Of a stretch of 5,945 bases of DNA, positions 1 to 5,626 are shown in pieces. The number at the start of each line of letters is the position of its first letter. The first letter of the stretch is position 1. Under the pieces are notes generated by a model. That model was given only the letters and a program-made list of their open reading frames with translations. It did no database searches and was not told the DNA's origin. The DNA is taken from contig JACQTN010000407.1 in NCBI GenBank assembly GCA_016210785.1, forward strand, positions 1-5,945, written 5' to 3'. Source of the stretch: Armatimonadota bacterium. GTDB lineage: Bacteria > Sysuimicrobiota > Sysuimicrobiia > Sysuimicrobiales > JACQTN01. Both the position numbers and the translations under genes were made by a program.

Positions 1-358
1 GCGGGAGCCATCGGGACATCTGGGCCGGGTAGTCCACCTCAAAGGTCACCGGGTACTGGCCGGGCTCCCACGTGAACGGCGGGTATTCGTCCCGCATCAG
101 GAGCACATAGCCGCTCACGTTGGCGTTCCACCGGGTGGCCTTGACCAAGAGATCAAACAGGCCGGGCGGGAAGCGCCTAGTGAAGATGATGGCGAAGAAG
201 GCGATGACAGTGATGATGGCCTGGAGGCCGCCCAGGGCGTACAGAATGAGGAAGTGCGGGATGACCAGCAGCCATTTCACGAAAATGAGCCATCGGGACA
301 TCGCCTCCGGGTGCTGCACATCGAACCGGACCGGGTAGGTACTCATCTCTGCGGCCAT
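1..358 (-). CDS. DUF4389 domain membrane protein (3' end beyond window)
   Basis: Reading leftwards from the ATG at 358, an open frame of 119 codons runs off the window edge without a stop. GGAGG at 366-370 lies 7 nt before this ATG and supports the start; a second in-frame ATG is at 346. Residues 8-24 (YPVRFDVQHPEAMSRWL) open the pattern typical of DUF4389 proteins. They are followed by hydrophobic stretches at about 24-43 and 44-60, then FTRRFPPGLFDLLV and a RWNANVSGYVLLMRDEYPPF segment at 76-95. At residue 102 the opening motif returns (YPVTFEVDYPAQMSRWLP), so a second DUF4389 copy begins just before the edge; tandem copies are common in this family. The function of DUF4389 is unknown, and the protein is probably an integral membrane protein. 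It lies downstream of the M28 peptidase on the same strand but behind a hairpin, so co-transcription is uncertain. Family assignment is from recalled motifs. Confidence 0.8.
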   Translation of the reverse strand, partial: MAAEMSTYPVRFDVQHPEAMSRWLIFVKWLLVIPHFLILYALGGLQAIITVIAFFAIIFTRRFPPGLFDLLVKATRWNANVSGYVLLMRDEYPPFTWEPGQYPVTFEVDYPAQMSRWLP

Positions 359-415
359 GGCATCGCCTCCGTGCGCGGAATCGCCACCAGGGGTAAGTTC
401 GCAGCTGCTGCGCGT

Positions 416-583
416 TCAACCTCTGGTCTCCCCAGGCGGGGAGTCGACGGTGGAGACGTCGGGCAGCTGGCTGAGAAGGACCAGCGTGGCCGTCCCCGCA
501 ACGGCCATCGCGGGGCCAGCATCAGCCCCATTGGGGCCCAGGACGGGCGGATACGGATTCGGGCAGGGGTGAAGCCGTCTCAC
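416..583 (-). CDS. Possible small ORF overlapping the peptidase stop (doubtful)
   Basis: A 55-codon frame starts with GTG at 583-581, which overlaps the peptidase stop in a GTGA arrangement (translational-coupling geometry), and ends with TGA at 418-416. The product would be proline- and glycine-rich at the front (PNPYPPVLGPNGADAGPA), then have one short hydrophobic stretch (MAVAGTATLVLLSQLP) and a polar tail. An internal ATG would give a 30-residue version. I recognise no family. The first codons lie inside a 12-bp hairpin, there is no clear Shine-Dalgarno beyond G-rich sequence, and third-position GC (about three quarters) seems lower than in neighbouring genes. This may simply be an open frame by chance in GC-rich DNA. 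It fills the only non-coding stretch between the peptidase and the DUF4389 gene. Confidence 0.2.
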   Translation of the reverse strand: MRRLHPCPNPYPPVLGPNGADAGPAMAVAGTATLVLLSQLPDVSTVDSPPGETRG

Positions 584-591
584 CCCTGCCC
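561..591 (-). terminator. 12-bp perfect hairpin at the end of the M28 gene
   Basis: Bases 561-572 (GGGCAGGGGTGA) are the exact reverse complement of 580-591, with a 7-nt loop at 573-579. The arm at 580-591 contains the peptidase TGA stop and its last three codons. On the minus strand no T-run follows the stem, so it is not a canonical intrinsic terminator. It could be a weak or factor-assisted terminator, or an RNA 3'-end stabiliser protecting the NTF2-M28 transcript. Confidence 0.45.
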
Positions 592-1950
592 CGGCACAGG
601 GCGGCTCTCCAGGCGGAGCACCTCGTCCAGTCCCCGCTCCCTGAGTTTGGCGCTGATCTCCGCGGGCGTCTTGCGGGCCATCGGAACGTCATCCAAGGTG
701 GCCAGGCGCACCGCCAGGCGCGCCACGCGGGCCGCGTCCACCTGGATGTACTTGGCGGTGACCTTGTCCAGCGAGTCCAGCGGCGTGTGCCCGTACCCGC
801 GGGAAGCGGCCGCGGACGATCCGACGGGCTCCGACTTGAGCGTGGCCGCGGGGATGCCGCGCGCGGCGAAGGCGTACATGTCGGCGTACAGGCCGATCTG
901 GTCTCCCACCGCCACGTCGTCTTCGAATATTTCATCAAACAGCTTCTTGAAGAACCCCACGGCCTCCGGCCAGCCCTGCAGGTCGAAGGAGGCGTTCATG
1001 CTGCGGGCGGTGCCGTCCAGGTTCAGCATGAACCTGATGGCCTCGCCCTTGTGCTGCTCCGCGTGATGATGGGCCCCGTGCAGCCCCATCTCCTCCTGGG
1101 CGAACGCGATCATCCGCACGGTGCGGTCGAGGATATCCCTGTGGGGTGCCAGCGCCCGCGCCGCCTCCATGAGCACGGCCAGGCCGGTGGCGTTATCCAT
1201 GGCGGACTGGCTGATGTCGTGGCCGTCGTAGTGCGCGCCGATGACGATGATCTCGTCCGGCTTCCGCCGCCCCCTGAACTCGGCGATCACGTTGTGGGAC
1301 GTGACAGGGTGGTTCTCGTTAGTGGAGGTGAGGCGGAGGCGGACCGTGCCCTTCTTTCCCAGGCGGATCAGTTCGTGCCCGGTCTCGTACGACACCGAGA
1401 CGGCCGGGACTTCACAGGAGTGCCCGAACCGGGCCGATCCGGTCTCGGGAAGGCCGCCCGCCATGCCGCGCATCCAGATGAAGCCCGTGGCGCCCGCGTC
1501 CAGCGCGCGGCCCAGCTTCTCGCACCGGTGCATGCCGCGGGGGAAGAAGCGCGGCGCCGCTGTGGTGGCCATGGCGATGGCGCCGCGGATCTCGTCCCGG
1601 CGCACGACGAACGTCTGGGGGTCCCCGTCGCCCAGGTAGACCAGAGGGCCCTCCACGGTGCCCGGCGGACAGTAGGGGAGGGCGATGCAGTCCATCTCGC
1701 GCTGTATGGGGGCCGTCACCGCAAGACGTGTGTCATTGCGCGTCCAGCCCGGGCAGGTGAAGGTCTCCAGGACCACGCGGTCGACGTCCAGCGCGGCGAA
1801 CCCTTCCCGGATGAACTCCGCGGCCTGGTGCTCCTGCGGCGTGCCGCCGAAGCGCGAGCCGAACCGCTCGACGATCTCCTCCACCAGGGCCAGGCCGTCC
1901 CGCGAGAGATAGAGGTCGGCGATGATCTCGCGGTCGATGCGGGTCAGCAT
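580..1950 (-). CDS. M28 family zinc metallopeptidase with PA domain
   Basis: This 456-residue protein is a probable aminopeptidase of the M28 family (co-catalytic di-zinc exopeptidases). The ligand and catalytic positions all appear: H240 and D242 in GAHYDGHD, bridging D252 in MDNATG, the E286-E287 pair in QEEMGLHG, D312 in LNLDG and H388 in GYGHTPLDS. Residues about 95-205 resemble a PA insert (LVYLGDGD, RGAIAM, ALDAGATGFIWM), which usually shapes substrate access. The N-terminal ~90 residues form a lead-in with an HQAAEFIREGF helix common in these enzymes. There is no signal peptide: the N-terminus (MLTRIDREIIADLYLSRDG) is charged, so a cytoplasmic location is likely, whereas many PA-M28 enzymes are secreted. 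The ATG start is supported by CAGGAGGGA at 1957-1965, 7 nt upstream. The NTF2-like gene ends 25 nt upstream on the same strand, which suggests an operon. The actual substrate cannot be read from sequence. Confidence 0.93.
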   Translation of the reverse strand: MLTRIDREIIADLYLSRDGLALVEEIVERFGSRFGGTPQEHQAAEFIREGFAALDVDRVVLETFTCPGWTRNDTRLAVTAPIQREMDCIALPYCPPGTVEGPLVYLGDGDPQTFVVRRDEIRGAIAMATTAAPRFFPRGMHRCEKLGRALDAGATGFIWMRGMAGGLPETGSARFGHSCEVPAVSVSYETGHELIRLGKKGTVRLRLTSTNENHPVTSHNVIAEFRGRRKPDEIIVIGAHYDGHDISQSAMDNATGLAVLMEAARALAPHRDILDRTVRMIAFAQEEMGLHGAHHHAEQHKGEAIRFMLNLDGTARSMNASFDLQGWPEAVGFFKKLFDEIFEDDVAVGDQIGLYADMYAFAARGIPAATLKSEPVGSSAAASRGYGHTPLDSLDKVTAKYIQVDAARVARLAVRLATLDDVPMARKTPAEISAKLRERGLDEVLRLESRPVPGQG

Positions 1951-1975
1951 GATGATTCCCTCCTGTGATGGGCGT

Positions 1976-2353
1976 CTATGCGTCGGATTCCTGCCTGTGC
2001 CACCACTCCCGTAACTCGCGGCAGAGATTGTTCTCGTCGAGGACGATGACGAATATCCCGTCCAGCTTCACCGCCGATCCCGAGGGGATTCGCACGTAGG
2101 ACGCCCACCACCGGGCGATCCCGTGGCGCTCCGTGACCGCCAGGATCTCGTAGCCAAACCGGATGTCCTTCTGCACTCTGGGGACCCGGGACCAGTACTC
2201 CACGATGGCGAGCAGGCCGCGCATGGGTTCATCGAACGGGGTCTCCTGGTAGGTGGCGGCGGCGGTGAACAGCGCCGGCGCCATGCCGGGATCGCGGGTC
2301 TCCCAGGCGCGGCCGTAGGCATCGAGCCAGGTTGCGAACGCGCGCGGGTTCAT
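1976..2353 (-). CDS. NTF2-like / SnoaL-like family protein
   Basis: This 125-residue protein has the size and pattern of the NTF2-like (SnoaL) superfamily, a cone-shaped alpha+beta fold with a ligand pocket. The N-terminal helix FATWLDAYGRAWETRD (6-21) is followed by ALFTAAATYQETPFDEPMRG (27-46), where the ETPF and DEP positions are typical. IVEYWSRV (50-57) comes next, and the C-terminal strands are RWWASYVR (81-88), LDGIFVIVLDE (97-107) and LREWWHR (114-120). These proteins may be enzymes, ligand binders or stress-response partners; nothing here fixes the role. The start is ATG at 2353, with AGAGGTGA at 2360-2367 upstream. The frame stays open far upstream on this strand, but that part is antisense to genes on the other strand and should not be included. 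The gene leads directly into the M28 peptidase. Confidence 0.85.
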   Translation of the reverse strand: MNPRAFATWLDAYGRAWETRDPGMAPALFTAAATYQETPFDEPMRGLLAIVEYWSRVPRVQKDIRFGYEILAVTERHGIARWWASYVRIPSGSAVKLDGIFVIVLDENNLCRELREWWHRQESDA

Positions 2354-2370
2354 GTCGGTCACCTCTGGCG

Positions 2371-2400
2371 GGTGTAAGGCCGGGGCGGCCAGGTGAGCAA
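2371..2400 (-). promoter_or_regulatory. Weak candidate promoter for NTF2-M28
   Basis: On the minus strand, TTGCTC (2395-2400) and TACACC (2371-2376) sit 18 nt apart and loosely resemble -35 and -10 boxes. A transcript would start near 2364, almost at the ribosome binding site, leaving a very short leader. This makes the call doubtful. It lies in the non-coding stretch between the divergent NTF2 gene and the RND fragment. Confidence 0.15.
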
Positions 2401-3847
2401 AACACCCATCGGAGCGGGAATTCGATGCGACCGCCGGACTCTCCGCCTTTGGGCGGAGGATTGCTCTCCTTCGAAGACCGCAGGAGGATCGCCGGCGTTC
2501 GCCCGATGTGGCAGAGTACACGAGCGGGCGTTGACGCAGCAGGACCTGATGGCCCGCGTGCGCCGCGAGGTGCTGCCGCATTTCGCGCACCTGGGGCTCC
2601 AGACGCAGGTGGCCCAGGTCTCCGCCTTTGGCGGCAGCGGCGGGTTCCAGCCGGTGGAATACGTCATCAGCGGCCCCGACTTGAGCGTGCTGGCCCGCGC
2701 CGGGCAGATCGGCGAGAAGAAGCTGCAGGAGATCGCCGGGCTGGTGGACGTCAAGTCCTCCATGGTGAGCGGCAAGCCCCAGGTGGGTATCACCGTGGAC
2801 CGGGCGCGGGCCGCGGATCTCGGCGTGAGCGTGATGGACGTGGCGGGCGCGCTGCGCGTGCTGGTGGCGGGCCAGAAAGTCTCCACCTACACGGAGGGCG
2901 GCCAGCAGTATGATGTGCAGGTGCGCGCCGAGCGGACCTACCGGGAGGACCTGGCCGGGCTGAGCCAGCTCACCGTGCCGTCGGCGAAGCTGGGCGCGGT
3001 GCCCCTGGAGCACGTGGTGCGGATGACGCCGGGAACGGGGCCCAGCCAGATCGAGCGCTACAACCGGAAGCGGCAGGTCACGCTCACCGCCAACCTGCTG
3101 CCGGGCACCTCCCAGGCTGCAGTGCTGCAGCAACTGGACAAAGCGGTGCGGGGGCTCAATCTGGGGCCGGACTACACCATGGCGTTCGCGGGGCAGGCGG
3201 CGGAGCAGGGGAAGCAGGCTCAGGCGTTCATGACCGCCTTCCTGCTCTCCTTCGTGTTCATGTATCTGGTGCTGGCGGCGCAGTTCGAGTCGTGGGTGCA
3301 CCCGATCACCATCCTGCTGTCGCTGCCGCTGACGGTGCCGTTTGCGCTGATCTCGATTATCTTCCTCCGCGGGTCGCTGAACATTCTCTCCCAGTTGGGC
3401 ATCCTGGTGCTGTTCGGCGTGGTGAAGAAGAACGCGATCCTGCAGATCGACCACGCCAACCAGTTGCGAGCCCGGGGCCTGGCGCGCGACGAGGCGATCA
3501 TCCAGGCCAGCCGCGACCGGCTGCGGCCCATCATGATGACCACCGTCGCGTTCGTGGCGGGCATGATCCCGCTGGCCACGTCCAGCGGCGTGGGGGCAGC
3601 CACGAACCGGGCGATCAGCTCGGTGATCATCGGCGGGCAGATGCTGTCGCTGCTGCTGACGCTGGTGGCGATCCCGGTGATCTACTCGCTGTTCGACGAT
3701 CTCAGCCTGGCCCGGCTGTGGGGATGGGCTTGTGCCGTCGCCGGCGGGGCCGTGCGGGGGATGGCCGGCGCTGAGTCCGTGCCGGTTCCCGCCGAGGCCC
3801 CGGTGCTCGACCCGGTGGTGGTGCCCGACGATGCCGGGGGGCGCTGA
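2393..3847 (+). CDS. RND (AcrB/HAE1-type) efflux permease, C-terminal half only
   Basis: The open frame of 484 codons begins with GTG at 2393, but its first ~46 codons do not resemble any RND protein. Recognisable homology starts near 2531 (TQQDLMARVRREVLPHF) and runs cleanly to the end. Family members are about 1,030-1,060 residues, so roughly the first 600 are missing: TM1-TM7 and most of the first periplasmic porter region. Retained, in frame numbering, are part of the porter domain (GKPQVGITVDRARAADLGVS, 127-146), the segment VPSAKLGAVPLEHVV (195-209), then TM8 (~277-296), TM9 (~304-324), TM10 with VVKKNAIL (343-350), TM11 (~380-398) and TM12 (~408-432), plus a Pro/Val/Asp-rich tail. K346 matches the TM10 lysine of the AcrB proton relay, but its TM4 aspartate partners lie in the lost half, so the piece cannot pump alone. 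No start candidate (GTG 2393, TTG 2531, ATG 2549) has a good ribosome binding site. There is no internal frameshift, which suggests recent truncation or an assembly join. Confidence 0.85.
   Translation: MSKTPIGAGIRCDRRTLRLWAEDCSPSKTAGGSPAFARCGRVHERALTQQDLMARVRREVLPHFAHLGLQTQVAQVSAFGGSGGFQPVEYVISGPDLSVLARAGQIGEKKLQEIAGLVDVKSSMVSGKPQVGITVDRARAADLGVSVMDVAGALRVLVAGQKVSTYTEGGQQYDVQVRAERTYREDLAGLSQLTVPSAKLGAVPLEHVVRMTPGTGPSQIERYNRKRQVTLTANLLPGTSQAAVLQQLDKAVRGLNLGPDYTMAFAGQAAEQGKQAQAFMTAFLLSFVFMYLVLAAQFESWVHPITILLSLPLTVPFALISIIFLRGSLNILSQLGILVLFGVVKKNAILQIDHANQLRARGLARDEAIIQASRDRLRPIMMTTVAFVAGMIPLATSSGVGAATNRAISSVIIGGQMLSLLLTLVAIPVIYSLFDDLSLARLWGWACAVAGGAVRGMAGAESVPVPAEAPVLDPVVVPDDAGGR
2441..2458. 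repeat. 7-bp inverted repeat near the RND truncation point
   Basis: CTCCGCC (2441-2447) and GGCGGAG (2452-2458) form a perfect 7-bp stem around a 4-nt loop, in the non-homologous stretch between the NTF2 start and the RND fragment. It is terminator-sized but is not followed by a T-run on either strand. About 10 nt further on is an 8-bp palindrome, CTTCGAAG (2469-2476). I cannot assign a function; either could be a regulatory site or chance in GC-rich DNA. Confidence 0.25.
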
Positions 3848-3894
3848 CCGCAGCGCCGGCGCCGCGGCCCTACCGACCGCAGCTGTGGGCCGCT

Positions 3895-3910
3895 CGCCCG
3901 TCCACGGGCG
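3895..3910 (+). terminator. Short GC hairpin after the RND fragment
   Basis: CGCCCG (3895-3900), loop TCCA, CGGGCG (3905-3910) form a compact 6-bp stem 47 nt after the RND stop, within the 183-nt gap before the methyltransferase. No T-tract follows, so it is at best a weak terminator. Apart from this hairpin and the methyltransferase ribosome binding site I see nothing in that gap. Confidence 0.22.
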
Positions 3911-4017
3911 TGACCGCGGCGCGCCGGACCGGGCTGGCCGCTGATCGGGGCGCGTGGCGGCGGTCGCAGCGGGCCCGCAGGGTGGCGGCGAGCCCGCATC
4001 GAACGACACAGCGGAGG

Positions 4018-4023
4018 GGAGGT
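4018..4023 (+). promoter_or_regulatory. Shine-Dalgarno site deciding the methyltransferase start
   Basis: GGAGGT at 4018-4023 lies 7 nt before the GTG at 4031, which is ideal spacing. The alternative in-frame GTG at 4022 overlaps this motif and would have to use GGAGG at 4013-4017 with only 4 nt of spacing. The 4031 start is therefore preferred. Confidence 0.6.
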
Positions 4024-4030
4024 GGGACCG

Positions 4031-4696
4031 GTGGGCCTGTGTTGTTCCCAGTGCCAGGGCATCGAGATGGAGTTCAACCGGAAGACGGCCGCGTCCCAGC
4101 TCCGGCGCTATCGCAAGCGCGGCGCGGGCGGCACGACCCGCGTGCTGATCGACGCGCTCGAGGCCATGGGTGTGGACGGGCTGACGCTGCTGGACATCGG
4201 TGGGGGCATCGGCATCATCCAGCACGAGCTGCTCATGGTTGGGGTGATGCGGGCCACGGGTGTGGACGCGTCCACGGCCTACCTGGAAGCGGCGCGTGAA
4301 GAGGCGGCGCGGCAGGGACACGGGGACCGGGTCGCCTTCCACCACGGAGACTTCGCGGCGCTGGCTGCGCAGATCGCGCCCGCCGACGTCGTCACGCTGG
4401 ACCGGGTGATCTGCTGCTACCACGACATGGGGGCGCTGGTCGGTCTCTCCGCGGCCCGCGCGCGGAAACTCTACGGCGTGGTCTATCCGCGCGACACCTG
4501 GTGGAACCGGATGGGGATCGCCCTGGTGAACTTCATCATGCGCGTGCGGCGGCGCCCGTTCCGGACCTTCGTGTACCCCACAGATGCGGTGGAGGCTGTC
4601 ATCGTCAGGAACGGGCTGGCGCGGCAGTTCCATCGCCAGACGCTGGTGTGGCAGGTGGTGGTGTATGGCCGCTCTCCCGCGGCGCAGGCTCCATAA
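4031..4696 (+). CDS. Class I SAM-dependent methyltransferase with N-terminal Cys cluster
   Basis: This 221-residue protein (GTG start) is probably a soluble small-molecule methyltransferase with a Rossmann fold. Motif I is LLDIGGGIG (53-61), followed by IIQHELL. The acidic residue at the end of strand 2 is in GVDAS (77-81), GDF (106-108) marks the next SAM-contacting loop, and DVVTLDRVICCY (119-130) is the motif IV region. The C-terminal half has YGVVYPRDTWWNR (148-160), a basic stretch RVRRRPFR and a final TLVWQVVVYGR strand. The order resembles UbiE/ChlM-type enzymes, but no substrate can be assigned. An unusual MGLCCSQCQGIEMEF N-terminus carries Cys4, Cys5 and Cys8, with another pair at Cys128-Cys129. 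I recall this start in other uncharacterised methyltransferases, so it is likely a subfamily signature. The gene lies 183 nt after the RND fragment and before YceI, all on the same strand. An earlier GTG at 4022 would add three residues. Confidence 0.88.
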   Translation: MGLCCSQCQGIEMEFNRKTAASQLRRYRKRGAGGTTRVLIDALEAMGVDGLTLLDIGGGIGIIQHELLMVGVMRATGVDASTAYLEAAREEAARQGHGDRVAFHHGDFAALAAQIAPADVVTLDRVICCYHDMGALVGLSAARARKLYGVVYPRDTWWNRMGIALVNFIMRVRRRPFRTFVYPTDAVEAVIVRNGLARQFHRQTLVWQVVVYGRSPAAQAP

Positions 4697-4751
4697 ACGA
4701 TGGGCGCGCGGTCGGCGTCCATAGATCAACAGGAACTGATCCGCACACCCG

Positions 4752-4770
4752 GGAGGTCTGTGTTGAGGAA
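4752..4770 (+). promoter_or_regulatory. Two competing ribosome binding sites for yceI
   Basis: GGAGG (4752-4756) is placed 6 nt before an in-frame TTG at 4763. GAGGAA (4765-4770) is placed 7 nt before the ATG at 4778. Both starts give the same mature secreted protein, differing by five residues before the signal peptide. I prefer ATG 4778 for its codon. Confidence 0.4.
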
Positions 4771-4777
4771 GCCGGCC

Positions 4778-5524
4778 ATGCATCGCTGGATGTACGAATG
4801 TCGCTGGACGGCCGGACGATTGGCCGCGCTGGTCACCGTCCTGCTGGCCAGTGTCTTCGCAATGCTCCCCCCGCCCGCCAGCGCGGCTGCGCCGGCGGCC
4901 GGTCCGCCCGGTGTGCTGGAGCGGTTCGTGATCGTTCCCTCCGAGTCGCGGGTGACCTACCACGTCGGTGAGTACTTCATCAATCAGAACAACCGGTACA
5001 ATGTGGCGGTGGGCGTGACGCAGATTATCCGCGGCGAGCTCTTCATCGACCGCGCGCGTCCCCGCAACAGCCGCGTCGGAACCATCACGGTGGACATCAG
5101 CCAGTTCCGGTCCGACAGCGAGCGCCGCGACAACTACATCCGCAACCGGAACCTGGAGTCGGCCAGGTATCCTATCGCGGAGTTCACGCCCACGGAGATC
5201 CGGGGACTCCCGGAGAGCCATGTGGAGGGCCGCGAGATCGCGGTGCAGATCACGGGCAACCTGAGGGTCCGCGACGTGACCCGGCCCACCACCTTCGCCA
5301 CCATCCTCAGGCTGGAGGGTAACACCGTCACGGGGATGGCCACCACCACCATCAAGATGATGGACTTCGGTTTCGATCCACCCGCCATCTTCGGGCTGCT
5401 GCGGACCGAGAACGAGGCCAGGCTGGAGTTCCGGTTCACGGCCCGCCGCGCGACGCAATCCTCGATCTCCTACCCAGGACCCACCCACGCGGGTAGGTTA
5501 CACGAAGGCTACCCGCCCAGGTAG
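4778..5524 (+). CDS. Secreted YceI family protein
   Basis: The protein has 248 residues from ATG 4778 (253 from TTG 4763). A Sec signal peptide is clear: basic start, hydrophobic core LAALVTVLLASVFAML (15-30) and probable cleavage after ASA at about residue 36, so it is periplasmic or exported. The YceI domain spans about 47-234: VIVPSESRVTYHVGE (51-65), GELFIDRAR (86-94), then VDISQFRSDSERRDNYIRN with SARYPIAEFTPTEI (about 105-141), GNLRVRDVTRPTTF (160-173) and IKMMDFGFDPPAIF (192-205). YceI proteins are lipocalin-like barrels, some of which bind polyisoprenoid or quinone chains; the ligand here is unknown. The last ~14 residues (YPGPTHAGRLHEGYPP) lie beyond the barrel and overlap inverted repeats, so they may be a read-on tail. 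The gene lies 81 nt after the methyltransferase. Pairing with it could hint at isoprenoid or quinone chemistry, which is inference only. Confidence 0.92.
   Translation: MHRWMYECRWTAGRLAALVTVLLASVFAMLPPPASAAAPAAGPPGVLERFVIVPSESRVTYHVGEYFINQNNRYNVAVGVTQIIRGELFIDRARPRNSRVGTITVDISQFRSDSERRDNYIRNRNLESARYPIAEFTPTEIRGLPESHVEGREIAVQITGNLRVRDVTRPTTFATILRLEGNTVTGMATTTIKMMDFGFDPPAIFGLLRTENEARLEFRFTARRATQSSISYPGPTHAGRLHEGYPPR
5489..5516 (+). terminator. Inverted repeat at the 3' end of yceI
   Basis: GCGGGTAG (5489-5496) and CTACCCGC (5509-5516) form a perfect 8-bp stem with a 12-nt loop, inside the last codons of yceI. A further CTACCC at 5470-5475 could pair with the same GGGTAG, giving an alternative hairpin. 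No T-run follows, so terminator function is uncertain. Confidence 0.25.
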
Positions 5525-5626
5525 TAGTATCCCGCCTCCGCCCGCTGGTACAGTAGGCGCAGCCGCGGTGCCGAACCGTGCCTTACCCGTGCTCCACGGC
5601 GGCCCACCGCGGTCAGACGCGCACCG

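Noticed and set aside
254..1066. 270-codon plus-strand frame across the DUF4389 and peptidase genes
   Set aside because: Compositionally a shadow frame with Ser/Arg/Ala bias. It overlaps two recognised genes on the other strand.
787..1968. 393-codon open frame on the plus strand across the peptidase gene
   Set aside because: It is antisense to an M28 gene with all catalytic residues intact, and its translation resembles no family (Arg, Gly, Ala and Val-rich shadow).
2393..2530. A mobile-element end at the RND breakpoint
   Set aside because: I looked for terminal inverted repeats, target duplications and transposase remnants. Only short hairpins were visible, which are expected by chance at this GC content.
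3910..4299. Plus-strand open frame covering the RND-methyltransferase gap
   Set aside because: It runs out of frame through the methyltransferase SAM-binding motif, and its translation is Arg/Gly-rich without recognisable domains.
4700..4777. N-terminal extension of yceI back to ATG 4700
   Set aside because: It would put 26 extra residues before a normal signal peptide and sits only 3 nt after the methyltransferase stop without a ribosome binding site. The downstream starts at 4763 and 4778 have good sites.
2354..5488. A very long open frame on the minus strand continuing upstream of the NTF2-like gene, antisense to RND, methyltransferase and yceI
   Set aside because: Its sequence is low-complexity and rich in His, Arg, Gln, Pro and Gly, as expected from the complement of GC-rich codons. 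The opposite strand carries well-recognised protein families over the same bases. Only the part from 2353 onward is credible.
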